Shown: positions 27,705 to 40,740 of the stretch, in pieces
How the letters are laid out: each line of letters begins with the position of its first letter
Position numbering within the stretch: position 1 is the first letter of the stretch
DNA from: Deinococcus aquatilis DSM 23025
GTDB lineage: Bacteria; Deinococcota; Deinococci; Deinococcales; Deinococcaceae
Direction: 5' to 3'
NCBI RefSeq assembly: GCF_000378445.1
Contig: NZ_KB899726.1
Location: forward strand, 1 to 55,609
DNA: 55,609 nt
The notes under the pieces: generated by a model
What the model was told of the DNA's origin: nothing
Seen by the model: the letters and a program-made list of their open reading frames with translations, nothing else
The model's database searches: none
Translations under genes and position numbers: made by a program

Positions 27705-27715
<11 letters not shown>
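27077..27715 (+). CDS. aat: Leucyl/phenylalanyl-tRNA-protein transferase family protein
   Basis: The protein has 212 residues. Aat adds Leu or Phe from aminoacyl-tRNA to proteins with an N-terminal Arg or Lys, marking them for ClpS/ClpAP. Visible family blocks are AGGAFLMDNGDGLQWYTVSTRALVPL, the [53 protein letters not shown] core (W-I, H-S-E-W-like and G-x-F-x-GESMF-like positions), and the SLFDAQIQNPHLARLG tail. GESMF reads AESKF here, and the N-terminus departs from the E. coli form. Its 3' end overlaps the convergent NRAMP gene by 11 bases. Confidence 0.8.
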
Positions 27716-29027
<1,312 letters not shown>

Positions 29028-29036
29028 GAAAACAAG

Positions 29037-29052
29037 TTTAGGCTTGCCTAAA
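29037..29052 (-). promoter_or_regulatory. MntR/DtxR-type operator of the NRAMP gene
   Basis: TTTAGGC-TT-GCCTAAA is a perfect 7-bp inverted repeat with a 2-base centre, ending 10 bases before the start codon. It matches the DtxR/MntR-family operator style (TTTAGG/CCTAAA halves). Bound repressor would block the promoter. Confidence 0.7.
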
Positions 29053-29231
29053 AATAATGTCTATCCCCCCTCATATTCATGAAAAGCTCATGGACCGGGT
29101 CTGAAATCGAGCGATTTCTGCGGGCTGCCGAGTGCCCAAAAAAGCCCTGCCCGTGCTGCTCCGGCCACCCGGTATGTCGGGAAATGTGCGCTTGCCCTAG
29201 CCATCTGCCTGCACACAGTCGCCCAGACGCT

Positions 29232-29237
29232 TACCCT
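29232..29237 (+). promoter_or_regulatory. -10 box, leaderless promoter of serA
   Basis: TACCCT is followed by 6 bases and then ATG 29244. It decides this start against the in-frame upstream starts. Confidence 0.5.
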
Positions 29238-29243
29238 GACCCT

Positions 29244-30881
29244 ATGACTGCGCTCCTGCCCACCACGCCTGCCGTGCCCACCACGCCCCTGCGCGTGTTG
29301 ATCTGCGACGAGATGAACCCCGGAAATCTCGTGCACGACGGCTTCGAGATTCACTATGAAGGCAATATGGCCCGCGAGGAAACCCTGCGCCGCCTGCCCG
29401 AATACGACGCGCTGATCACCCGCAGCCGCACCAAGGTAGACCGCGAGCTGATCGACGCCGCTGGTTCCCGCCTGAAAGTCATCGGACGCGGCGGGGTGGG
29501 CGTGGACAACATCGATCTGGATTACGCCAGCCTGCGCGGGCTGCTGGTCCTGAATGCCCCCGAAAGCAACAACGTCAGCGCCGCAGAACTGGCAATCATG
29601 CACCTGATGGCCGCCGCCCGTGGCCTGACCCGCAGCGACAGCAAAACCCGGCAGGGCGTGTGGGACCGCAAATTTCTGGGTCTGGAACTCAAAGACCGCA
29701 CGCTGGGCATCGTGGGTCTGGGGCGCATCGGTTCTATCGTGGCAGACCGGGCACAGGGCCTGCGCCTGAACGTGGTGGCCTTCGATCCCTACGTGCCCGA
29801 CAGCAAATTCGAGCGGCTGGGCGTGAAGCGGGCCGCCTCGCTGGACGAACTGTTGCCGCAGGTGGACTTTCTGACCGTGCATACCCCCCTGACCGACGAA
29901 ACCACCGGCATGATCGGGGCACGCGAACTGGCCCTGCTGCGCCCTGATTCCATCGTGGTCAATGCGGCACGCGGCGGCATCATCGAGGAGCAGGCTCTGG
30001 TGGACGCGCTGCACTCCGGCCACCTGTTCGGCGCGGGCGTGGACGTATTCGTAGACGAGCCACCCACCGCCGATCACATCTTCCTGTCGGCCCCGAATCT
30101 GGGCATCACCGCCCACCTTGGGGCCAATACCCGCGAGGCGCAGGAGCGGGTGGGCGCGGAAATCGTGGCCCGCGTGCTGGCCGCGTTGCAGGGCGACGTG
30201 AGCAAGGGAGCCGTGAACGCGCCCGCGCTGGACGCCAAAACGCTGGAACTGTTGGGCGGCCACCTCGATCTGGGCGGCAAACTGGGCCGGATTCTGGCGC
30301 AACTGCTGCCCGGCGCACACGACATCGAAGTGACCTTTCAGGGCGAGTTTCCCGCAGATCCGGCCCCGGTGGTCACGGCAGTGTTGGTGGGCTACCTAAG
30401 TGGCAGCACCGACGAATTGCCCAACATGATCAACGCCCGCGCCCTTGCCAAAGAACGCGGCCTGAACGTGGCGATCCGCGAAGTGGCCGACAGCCCCGAT
30501 TACCAGACCGAAGTGATCGTGAAGGTCCTGAGTGGCGGGCCTGTCTCCGGTGGGGCCGAAAAAGAGCGCACCCGCACCGTGGGCGGCACCGTCTTTGGCC
30601 GTAGTCCCCGCCTCACACGTCTGCGTGACTACCGCGTCGAACTCGAACCACAGGGCTTTATTCTGATTGCCAGCAACCAGGACAAACCCGGCGCAGTCGC
30701 CAAGCTCAGCAACCTGTTGGGCACCTGGGGCGTCAACATCGCCGGAATGGCGCTGGGCCGTGCACAGAAGGGCGGCGAGGCGCTGTTTACCCTCACGCTG
30801 GATGACGGCCTGACCCATGAGCAATTGCAGGCGATCCGCGATCTGGACGTGATCGATTCGGCGTACATCGTGCGGGTGTAG
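29244..30881 (+). CDS. serA: D-3-phosphoglycerate dehydrogenase
   Basis: This 545-residue long-form enzyme makes 3-phosphohydroxypyruvate, the first step of serine synthesis. VGLGRIGSIVA is the NAD loop, ARGGIIEE includes the catalytic Arg-type region, GAGVDVFVDEPP precedes the catalytic Glu, and TAHLGANTREAQERV holds the catalytic His. The ASB domain follows and a C-terminal ACT domain (FILIASNQDKPGAVAKLSNLLGTWGVNIA) ends the protein, so serine feedback is likely. TACCCT sits 6 bases before ATG 29244. The longer in-frame extension is Cys/Pro-rich and unlike SerA. Confidence 0.94.
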   Translation: MTALLPTTPAVPTTPLRVLICDEMNPGNLVHDGFEIHYEGNMAREETLRRLPEYDALITRSRTKVDRELIDAAGSRLKVIGRGGVGVDNIDLDYASLRGLLVLNAPESNNVSAAELAIMHLMAAARGLTRSDSKTRQGVWDRKFLGLELKDRTLGIVGLGRIGSIVADRAQGLRLNVVAFDPYVPDSKFERLGVKRAASLDELLPQVDFLTVHTPLTDETTGMIGARELALLRPDSIVVNAARGGIIEEQALVDALHSGHLFGAGVDVFVDEPPTADHIFLSAPNLGITAHLGANTREAQERVGAEIVARVLAALQGDVSKGAVNAPALDAKTLELLGGHLDLGGKLGRILAQLLPGAHDIEVTFQGEFPADPAPVVTAVLVGYLSGSTDELPNMINARALAKERGLNVAIREVADSPDYQTEVIVKVLSGGPVSGGAEKERTRTVGGTVFGRSPRLTRLRDYRVELEPQGFILIASNQDKPGAVAKLSNLLGTWGVNIAGMALGRAQKGGEALFTLTLDDGLTHEQLQAIRDLDVIDSAYIVRV

Positions 30882-30923
30882 GCAGGGCCAGGGGTGGCGG
30901 GCCGGACGGGTGCTGCGCTGGCT

Positions 30924-31379
30924 TCAGTCCGTCTGGTTTGTCCCTTTTGGTTCCTCTGGCCTCTCTGCGCTGCGCTCCGGCCCCTGCGGATAAAGCCAGC
31001 GCAGGAAGACCAGAAACAGCCCGATCACGGTGGCTGTACTGGTTGTCAGAAAGGCGATGACCACGCTGCTTTCCAGCCGGAAGGGTGAGCCGTTCAGGGT
31101 GCCCCAGCCCACCGCCAGCGTCAGCACCACATCGGCCACCAGCCACGTTCCGGCAATCAGAAACACCGCGCTGCCGATCCACAGCCGCCAACGATACAGG
31201 GCGCGAAACTGGTTGAATTCTTCGGTCCGGCGGGCCAAGTCCAGTTGCCGCTGCTGCTGGGTGCGCTGTTCTTCGCGGTGCAGGCCGCCTTGCAGAGTCT
31301 GCACAAGGGTAGGTGGGAGAGAAGTAGAAGCTGGCGTCTGGGTGCCCGGTATTGAGGTACTGGGCGGCTCCGAGGTCAT
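30924..31379 (-). CDS. Two-TM membrane protein coupled to a Panacea-domain gene (candidate toxin)
   Basis: The protein has 151 residues. A Pro/Ser/Thr-rich start is followed by a charged helical stretch (33-57), TM1 (~67-91), a short loop, TM2 (~105-128, ending FLRWLYP) and a charged tail. No enzyme motif is seen. Its ATG overlaps the stop of the upstream Panacea gene as ATGA, so the two are translationally coupled. Panacea antitoxins are known to pair with diverse toxins, including short TM proteins that damage the membrane. The toxin role here is inferred from that context alone; an ordinary membrane protein is the alternative. Confidence 0.6.
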   Translation of the reverse strand: MTSEPPSTSIPGTQTPASTSLPPTLVQTLQGGLHREEQRTQQQRQLDLARRTEEFNQFRALYRWRLWIGSAVFLIAGTWLVADVVLTLAVGWGTLNGSPFRLESSVVIAFLTTSTATVIGLFLVFLRWLYPQGPERSAERPEEPKGTNQTD

Positions 31380-31891
31380 GCCCCGCGCAGGAGATCCACG
31401 TAATACTCACGGGTGATCTCGTTGGGGATCAGGTCGTTGGAGAGGCCGTAGGTCTGTGCCCACGGGCTGCCCTGCAGGTGCGTGAGGTTGGACAGTTCCT
31501 CGCCGCTTTTCTGTCCGTAGGTGGCCCAGATGCCCCGAATCAGATTCAGCGCGTCCTCGTCTTCTTTGAGGCGGGGTTCGGCGTCAGAGACGGGCAGGGG
31601 ATCGCGGATCGGTTGCCGCCCCAGCGTGCGCCAGTACTCCCACAACCGCCGCGCCACCGGGCCGCGCTGCCACGCGTGAAAGGTGTTGTAGGTCAGCGGG
31701 CGGCCCAGCAGCGCCAAAGCCCACCCGTGCGCGATAAACACCAGTTTGTTGATCTGCATCTGCGTCAGCGTGCGGCCCTCAGCCTGTGCCAGTTCCAGAA
31801 AGGTATTGGCGACCACCTCGGCGGCGTATCCGGTGCGGGCCGGGTCGCCGTATGCGGGCGCGGGGGGAAGCTGGGTCTGGGTGGCAGTCAT
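31376..31891 (-). CDS. Panacea (SocA/GepA, DUF4065) domain protein, candidate antitoxin
   Basis: The protein has 171 residues. The Panacea core is clear: VVANTFLELAQAEGRTLTQMQINKLVFIAHGWALAL, then FHAWQRGPVARRLWEYWR, the K-L-x-Y/F-x-A-x-G-W and W-x-x-GPV hallmarks of SocA/GepA proteins. Family members work as antitoxins (PanA) or as protease adaptors (SocA). A strong AAGGAGG site precedes ATG 31891, which favours high expression relative to the overlapping downstream gene, as expected for an antitoxin. It is first in the two-gene operon. Confidence 0.8.
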   Translation of the reverse strand: MTATQTQLPPAPAYGDPARTGYAAEVVANTFLELAQAEGRTLTQMQINKLVFIAHGWALALLGRPLTYNTFHAWQRGPVARRLWEYWRTLGRQPIRDPLPVSDAEPRLKEDEDALNLIRGIWATYGQKSGEELSNLTHLQGSPWAQTYGLSNDLIPNEITREYYVDLLRGA

Positions 31892-32018
31892 GGGCAGTCC
31901 TCCTTTTTGGGGCAAGAACGAGGGGCCGAAGCAGGGGCCGTTCTGACCACAGCGTAACACGGACAGGGCAGGGAAGAAGGTGAATTTCCCTCCCGCCCTG
32001 CCCCATCTTCTGGTTGTT

Positions 32019-32046
32019 CCTACAACCCACATCCCACGTCCTACAA
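32019..32046. repeat. Heptamer array (CCTACAA/CCCACGT type)
   Basis: CCTACAA CCCACAT CCCACGT CCTACAA. It lies just after the 3' end of the aminotransferase gene and upstream of the Panacea gene. Confidence 0.55.
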
Positions 32047-32052
32047 CCAGTT

Positions 32053-33435
<1,383 letters not shown>

Positions 33436-33516
33436 TCGGGACTCCTTGCGTTGGTCTGAGGATCTAGGGGCGGGTGAGTTTCTGCTGCTGTGGGGCAGTC
33501 TGTCTGAGCATCCAAA

Positions 33517-33560
33517 GGTCCAGGGTCTAAGGGAAATTTGACTTTCTTAGACCCTGAACC
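33517..33560. repeat. Inverted repeat between kamA and the aminotransferase gene
   Basis: GGTCCAGGGTCTAAG (33517-33531) and CTTAGACCCTGAACC (33546-33560) pair over 14 of 15 positions with a 14-base loop. The sequence is related to the AGACCCT heptamers at 26484. It may act as an mRNA processing or stability hairpin within the operon. Confidence 0.5.
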
Positions 33561-33597
33561 CTCCGACTATTCGAGGCTCAACAATAGCCCCACCCGT

Positions 33598-35022
<1,425 letters not shown>

Positions 35023-35188
35023 GGACGCCTCCGGGGATCAGGGGAAAGACAACGTAATCGGATTGGTCTTTATTGTTGCCGTCCAGCACCTCACTTGGAA
35101 GGCGCGAACACCCCCCGGAACACAGGGTCAGCTGCATATAAAACTCTCAAACGCCATGCTGGACTTTTCATATGCCAACAAGGGGTGC

Positions 35189-35194
35189 TAGGCT
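35189..35194 (+). promoter_or_regulatory. -10 box, leaderless promoter of the Lrp-type gene
   Basis: TAGGCT is followed by 6 bases and then ATG 35201. Confidence 0.55.
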
Positions 35195-35200
35195 GGGTTT

Positions 35201-35662
35201 ATGAAGCATTCCGGCGGGTCGCTCGACCCTCTTGACCACCGCATCCTGGGTGAACTGCAAACCGATTCCCGCCTATCTATGCGCGAACTGGGCAGGCGCG
35301 TGGGCCTCAGTGCCCCTGCCGTGACCGAACGTGTGCGCCGCCTGGAAGACGCCGAAATCATCCTCGGCTACGGCGTCCGTGTGGCTCCAAAGCCGCTGGG
35401 ACGCACCATCACCGCCTTTATCGGCGTGCAGGACAGCGGGCGCAACGACCCGACACTGGTACGCTGGGCCACCCGCAACGACAGCGTGCTGGAATGCCAC
35501 TCGGTCACGGGCGACAATTCCTGCATCCTGAAGGTGGCCGTACCCGATGTGGGCGCACTGGAAACCATGCTGGGCGAACTGATTCAGATGGGCTTTACCT
35601 GCGATACCTCCATCGTGCTGAGTACCCCGCTGGAAGGCAAGCTGATGCTGCCGCCGAAGTGA
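35201..35662 (+). CDS. Lrp/AsnC-family transcriptional regulator
   Basis: The protein has 153 residues. The N-terminal winged helix (LDPLDHRILGELQTDSRLSMRELGRRVGLSAPAVTERVRRLEDAEII) is followed by the RAM ligand-binding domain. It is divergent from the lysine aminomutase operon with ~180 bases between, the usual place for a local Lrp-type regulator, so lysine or beta-lysine could be the effector. Its stop overlaps the start of the endonuclease V gene as GTGA, coupling regulator and repair enzyme. Confidence 0.9.
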   Translation: MKHSGGSLDPLDHRILGELQTDSRLSMRELGRRVGLSAPAVTERVRRLEDAEIILGYGVRVAPKPLGRTITAFIGVQDSGRNDPTLVRWATRNDSVLECHSVTGDNSCILKVAVPDVGALETMLGELIQMGFTCDTSIVLSTPLEGKLMLPPK

Positions 35663-36165
35663 TCCTGACCTGCGTAGACGTGGACTACCGCGAGGATGGC
35701 AGCGCCCGCACCGCTGCGTTGCTCTTCAAAGCTTGGAGCGACGCAGAAGAAATAGAAGTCCGGCTGCACACCGTCCAGCAAACCGAACCCTATGAGCCGG
35801 GTGCGTTTTACAAGCGGGAATTGCCCTGCCTGTTGCCGGTGCTGGAGCCTTTGGCCCCACAACTGGGCGCCATTGTCATAGACGGCTACGTGACATTGGA
35901 CACGGAAGGACGCCCCGGCTTGGGCTGGCATCTGTTTCAGGCGTTGGGCGGGGCTGTCCCGGTGATCGGAGTCGCTAAAACAGCTTTTCGGGGATCGGCC
36001 CACGCGCAGGCCGTGCAGCGTGGGTCGGCCAGCCATCCCCTGTATGTCACCGCCGCTGGAATAGATGTGCTGGACGCAGCAGAGCACATTCGCCAGATGG
36101 CCGGGCCTTACCGCATGCCCACGCTGCTGGGGCGGGTAGACCGGGCGTGCCGGGAAGCGGTTTAG
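35659..36165 (+). CDS. nfi: Endonuclease V (deoxyinosine-cleaving)
   Basis: The 168-residue enzyme nicks DNA or RNA near deaminated adenine (inosine). The three catalytic acidic residues are visible: Asp in TCVDVDYR, Glu in FYKRELPCLL, and Asp in IVIDGYVTLD...PGLG, followed by VIGVAKTAF. It is shorter than the ~220-residue E. coli form because the N-terminal helix is missing. GTG 35659 overlaps the Lrp stop, so it is translated by coupling and should follow Lrp expression. It is convergent with trpD across a long hairpin. Confidence 0.85.
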   Translation: MILTCVDVDYREDGSARTAALLFKAWSDAEEIEVRLHTVQQTEPYEPGAFYKRELPCLLPVLEPLAPQLGAIVIDGYVTLDTEGRPGLGWHLFQALGGAVPVIGVAKTAFRGSAHAQAVQRGSASHPLYVTAAGIDVLDAAEHIRQMAGPYRMPTLLGRVDRACREAV

Positions 36166-36218
36166 GCTGACCCGGAACAGTTTTATCAGGAGCGAGTGAA
36201 TTTGTGCGGCCAGAACAG

Positions 36219-36262
36219 AGAATGGAGCCACCGAGAAAAGAAACTTTCGGTGGCTCCATTCT
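36219..36262. terminator. Bidirectional terminator between nfi and trpD
   Basis: AGAATGGAGCCACCGA (36219-36234) pairs perfectly with TCGGTGGCTCCATTCT (36247-36262), 16 bp, around a 12-base A-rich loop. It sits between convergent genes and can end both transcripts. Confidence 0.75.
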
Positions 36263-36272
36263 TAGAACGGCT

Positions 36273-37289
36273 CTAGGCTAAGGCTTCTTTTCGCGTAAAC
36301 GCCGCGTACCGTTGCAACAGTTCCCACGCCTGCCCGCCTGCCATCACCGCCCGCGCCTGCGCCACGCCTTCGCGGATGCTGCCCACCTGTCCAGCCACGC
36401 ACAGGGCCGCCCCCGCATTCAGGGCCACAATATCGCGCTGGGCCGGGGTTCCGCCGCCGGTCAGCAGGGCGCGGGTGATCTCGGCATTCTCGGCGGGAGT
36501 GCCGCCCACGATGGCCTCTTTGGGGTGCATATTCACGCCCACCTCTTCGGGATGCAGCACCGAATCGGTGAGTTCGCCGCCGTGCAACGTGGTCAGGGTA
36601 TTGGGTCCGCTGACCGTGAATTCATCCAGCCCGCTGCCGTTGACGACCACTGCGCCCTTTGTTCCAAGAAGGCGCAACACTTCGGCCATTGGTCGGGTAA
36701 GGGTGGGGCTATAGACGCCCACCACCAGATGGGTCGCCCCGGCGGGGTTGGACAGCGGCCCCAGAATGTTGAACACCGTGCGGGCCGCCAGATCCGCCCG
36801 GACAGGCGCGGCGTGGCGCAGGGCCGGGTGATAGTTGCGGGCGAACATGAAGCCCACGCCCAACGTATTCACGGCCTCGGCAATCAGGTCAGGCCCAGCG
36901 TCCAGATTCACGCCCAGAGATTCCAGCACATCGGCACTTCCGGCGCGGCTGCTGGCGGCCCGGTTGCCGTGTTTGGCGACTGGCACGCCTGCCCCGGCCA
37001 CCACGAAGGCGGTGGTGGTGCTGATATTGAAGGTATGTGCTCCGTCGCCGCCCGTGCCCACCACATCCAGCAGAACTTCACGCGGGGTCACGTTCACGCG
37101 CACGGCACTTTCACGCATGGCCTGCGCGAACCCGGCGATCTCGGCAGGCGTTTCGCCCCGCACGCGCAGGGCCGCCAGCGCCGCCGCCAGTCGCACGCCG
37201 CTCACGTCGCCCGTCATCACCTCGCGCATGAAGCCCGCTGCCTCGGCCTGCGTCAGTTGCTCGCCGTTCATCAGGCGGGTATGAATCAT
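36273..37289 (-). CDS. trpD: Anthranilate phosphoribosyltransferase
   Basis: This 338-residue enzyme joins anthranilate and PRPP in tryptophan synthesis. The PRPP loop is VVGTGGDGAHTFNIST, followed by VAKHGNRAASSRAGSADVLE and the anthranilate-binding region NILGPLSNPAG; the usual length is ~340. ATG 37289 has a CGGAG site, and 46 bases separate it from trpG, so it is the last gene of the trpE-trpD transcript. Regulation is by the trp attenuator upstream of trpE. Confidence 0.95.
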   Translation of the reverse strand: MIHTRLMNGEQLTQAEAAGFMREVMTGDVSGVRLAAALAALRVRGETPAEIAGFAQAMRESAVRVNVTPREVLLDVVGTGGDGAHTFNISTTTAFVVAGAGVPVAKHGNRAASSRAGSADVLESLGVNLDAGPDLIAEAVNTLGVGFMFARNYHPALRHAAPVRADLAARTVFNILGPLSNPAGATHLVVGVYSPTLTRPMAEVLRLLGTKGAVVVNGSGLDEFTVSGPNTLTTLHGGELTDSVLHPEEVGVNMHPKEAIVGGTPAENAEITRALLTGGGTPAQRDIVALNAGAALCVAGQVGSIREGVAQARAVMAGGQAWELLQRYAAFTRKEALA

Positions 37290-37335
37290 AAAAACTCCGA
37301 TGGAGTGGGGGCACAGGCTCCCATGAACTCCGGGG

Positions 37336-37980
37336 TCATGCGCCCACCCGCGCCGCTTTGTGTTCGCGCACCACATCCAGAAAGTTTTTCAGCATCGCCA
37401 TTCCGCCCTCGGTGGCAATGCTTTCGGGATGAAACTGCACGCCGTACACAGGATAATCCCGGTGCCGCAGCGCCATTACGATCTGCTCTCCGGGGTCTTG
37501 CGTCCACGCCGTCGCCACAAGTTCGGGCGGCAGGTCACGCACCACCAGCGAGTGATAACGGGTCACAGTCACGCCGTCGGACAGGCCCAAGAACAGGCCG
37601 GAAGCGTCGTGCTGCACGGGGCTGGTTTTACCGTGGACGGGCAGGATGGCCCGCCCCACCTGCGCCCCGAACGCCTCCCCGATGCTCTGATGCCCCAGAC
37701 AGACGCCCAGCATCGGCACGCTTGGCCCCAGTTCCCGGATCACTTCCACGCTCCGGCCCGCTTCCAGCGGTGTACACGGCCCCGGCGAAACCACGATGGC
37801 ATCCGGGTTCAGCGCCCGCACCTGCTCCAGCGTAAATTCATCGTTGCGCCATACGGTCAGTTGGCACCCCAGTTCCCCGAAATACTGCACGAGGTTGTAG
37901 GTAAAAGAATCGTAGTTGTCGATCAGGAGGACACTGATAGGATCGTGGATCGTGGATTGTAGATCGTGGTGGGCAGTCAC
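37336..37980 (-). CDS. trpG: Anthranilate synthase glutamine amidotransferase subunit
   Basis: This 214-residue class I amidotransferase supplies ammonia to TrpE. LLIDNYDSFTYNLVQYF is the family start, GVCLGHQ holds the nucleophile Cys, and FHPESIATEGG holds the catalytic His and Glu. GTG 37980 overlaps the stop of the four-helix gene (GTGA) and has an AGGAG site. The first ~14 codons before PISVLLIDNYD are written in the heptamer array (37941-37968), giving a non-homologous leader of residues. PabA function for folate is also possible. Confidence 0.92.
   Translation of the reverse strand: MTAHHDLQSTIHDPISVLLIDNYDSFTYNLVQYFGELGCQLTVWRNDEFTLEQVRALNPDAIVVSPGPCTPLEAGRSVEVIRELGPSVPMLGVCLGHQSIGEAFGAQVGRAILPVHGKTSPVQHDASGLFLGLSDGVTVTRYHSLVVRDLPPELVATAWTQDPGEQIVMALRHRDYPVYGVQFHPESIATEGGMAMLKNFLDVVREHKAARVGA
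37941..37968. repeat. Heptamer array inside the 5' end of trpG
   Basis: GATCGTG GATCGTG GATTGTA GATCGTG. It encodes part of the extra N-terminal residues of TrpG and lies just after the end of the four-helix-bundle gene. Confidence 0.65.
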
Positions 37981-38362
37981 AGTCGGGTCTCCTGATAAGT
38001 GATGAAACGGTTCAAACGTTTGAAGAGGCGGTCTAAGTCTGTCAGTAGGGTGGTCGTGGCTGATGGGTCGCCGTATTCGAGGTGAAGCGCCAGATGAAGT
38101 AGGGTATGAAGCTCGTAGGCCGATCCCAGCGCACTGCGGCAAAAGCGCACCAGTTCGGGAATAGAGCCGCGCCCTGCACCCTCGGCAATATTGGCTGGAA
38201 CCGATACGACGGCGCGGCGGGCCTGCGAGGTCAGGCCGTAAATCTCCGCTTTGGGCCAATCGGCACTCAGGCGGTACACCTGCTCTACCATGTCCATTCC
38301 CTCCTGCCAGATGCGGAGATCACGGACACTGCTTGGCCCACCCGCGCTGTTCCCACTCACCA

Positions 38363-38363
<1 letters not shown>
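37977..38363 (-). CDS. Four-helix-bundle protein (S23/TIGR02436 family) inside the trp operon
   Basis: The 128-residue helical protein has the family pattern VRDLRIWQEGMDMVEQVYRLSADWP, YGLTSQARRAVVSVPANIAEGAGR and the closing RLFKRLNRFI. Members are common as stray genes, for example within 23S rRNA intervening sequences. Their function is poorly known, with pentameric helical bundles seen in structures. It separates trpE from trpG, starting at GTG 38363 overlapping the trpE stop and ending in the trpG start. Heptamer arrays lie at both its ends, suggesting insertion. Its part in tryptophan synthesis is doubtful. Confidence 0.85.
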
Positions 38364-39817
<1,454 letters not shown>

Positions 39818-39841
39818 GTGGCTCCTCGGGGGTGATTGCAC

Positions 39842-39884
39842 AAAAGAAAACGCGCCCAGTGGATCAGTCTCCACTTGGGCGCGT
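39842..39884 (-). terminator. trp attenuator terminator (3:4 hairpin)
   Basis: On the minus strand ACGCGCCC-A-AGTGGA pairs with TCCACT-GGGCGCGT around a 6-base loop, followed by TTTTCTTTT. It ends the leader transcript before trpE when charged tRNA-Trp is plentiful. Confidence 0.88.
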
Positions 39885-39935
39885 TGCGGTTGACAAACAA
39901 AAAACAGCGCAGCTTAAGCCCAAGCAGAGCTGGGC
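39874..39935 (-). promoter_or_regulatory. trp attenuator switch segments
   Basis: Region 1 (GCCCAG, 39930-39935) pairs with region 2 (CTTGGGC, 39918-39924), just after the Trp codons. Region 2 can instead pair all 7 bases with region 3 (GCCCAAG, 39874-39880), part of the terminator stem. A ribosome stalled at the Trp codons covers region 1 and favours the 2:3 antiterminator. All segments are read directly from the sequence. Confidence 0.85.
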
Positions 39936-39961
39936 CACCACCACGCACCGGTTACGGTCAT
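39914..39961 (-). CDS. trpL: trp leader peptide (MTVTGAWWWPSSAWA)
   Basis: This 15-residue peptide has three consecutive Trp codons and a fourth near the end, before the attenuator and trpE. The stop lies next to region 2 of the switch, as in E. coli. TACTAT (39968-39973) lies 6 bases before its ATG, so translation appears leaderless, with no Shine-Dalgarno site. Confidence 0.9.
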   Translation of the reverse strand: MTVTGAWWWPSSAWA

Positions 39962-39967
39962 GCCCGC

Positions 39968-39973
39968 ATAGTA
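39968..39973 (-). promoter_or_regulatory. -10 box of the trp operon
   Basis: TACTAT, 6 bases before the leader-peptide ATG. No convincing -35 was found. Confidence 0.6.
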
Positions 39974-40046
39974 GCGCGGCGGGCAGGTCAGAGAGAAGAG
40001 GCCAGATCAGCAGGCGCAGGGGAGAGGTCTAGAGGGCTGTGTCCCC

Positions 40047-40709
40047 TCAGCTCAGGGCCAACCGTGCCAGCACGACCACCAACACACCTGCTCCGAGCAT
40101 CGCCGCCAACGCCTTCACGCGGCTCTTCTTGAGATACAGCAAGATGCCCAGTCCGGTCAGAGACACCACCGTCAAAAAGACGCCGCTGAGGTCGATCAGC
40201 CAGGCCCATGCAGGACCTGCATCCCGGCCCCGGTGAAGGTCGTTCAGCACGGCTACGCCGCCCTGCGCCTGCACATTCAGGGTGTACTTTCCGGTCGCTG
40301 TGTCGATAAAGGCGTCGGCGCTGTATCCCGGAGCCTTGAACGAGAGGCTGGCTTCCGTTCCGTCCAGGCGGGTGTCTCCGGCACGGCCATGCACACCCTG
40401 TTGAGCACGAAGTTCCTCGGCCACCGTCAGCCAGTTCACTTCTGTTCCCTCGATCCAGCCGGTGGGCAGGGTGCCAGTGGTTTCGCGGCGAGTTTCGGCG
40501 TTGCCAAAAGCCCAATCCGGGTGATTCAGCGTAATCCCAGTCAGACTGAAAAACAGTACCACCAGCAGGCTGATCATGCTGGTATAGGTGTGCAGCCAGC
40601 GCATCCAGACATGTGTACGGGCCTTCAGCGAGCGTGGTCGGCGGGCGGGGACACTCTTGGGGGCCGCTGTATCTGAAGGCAAACTGCCCGGTCTGCTCGA
40701 ACTCGACAT
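40047..40709 (-). CDS. PepSY-associated TM protein
   Basis: The protein has about 220 residues. A basic Ser/Pro-rich start is followed by TM1 (WLHTYTSMISLLVVLFFSLTGITLNHP, the PepSY-TM hallmark RxxHxxxSxxxxxxxxxxxxTGxxL), an outer domain, then TM2 (LIDLSGVFLTVVSLTGLGILLYLKK, with DLSG) and a third hydrophobic tail. PepSY-TM proteins move electrons or work with flavin transfer outside the membrane. It follows the DUF2271 and ApbE genes in the same direction. ATG 40709 or GTG 40736 could be the start. Confidence 0.85.
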   Translation of the reverse strand: MSSSSRPGSLPSDTAAPKSVPARRPRSLKARTHVWMRWLHTYTSMISLLVVLFFSLTGITLNHPDWAFGNAETRRETTGTLPTGWIEGTEVNWLTVAEELRAQQGVHGRAGDTRLDGTEASLSFKAPGYSADAFIDTATGKYTLNVQAQGGVAVLNDLHRGRDAGPAWAWLIDLSGVFLTVVSLTGLGILLYLKKSRVKALAAMLGAGVLVVVLARLALS

Positions 40710-40740
40710 CAGGCCCGCTGCCCTACGAGGAGCCACATCC

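Noticed and set aside
29079..29243. N-terminal extension of SerA rich in Cys and Pro
   Set aside because: It is unlike SerA proteins and starts before the -10 box that sits 6 bases from ATG 29244.
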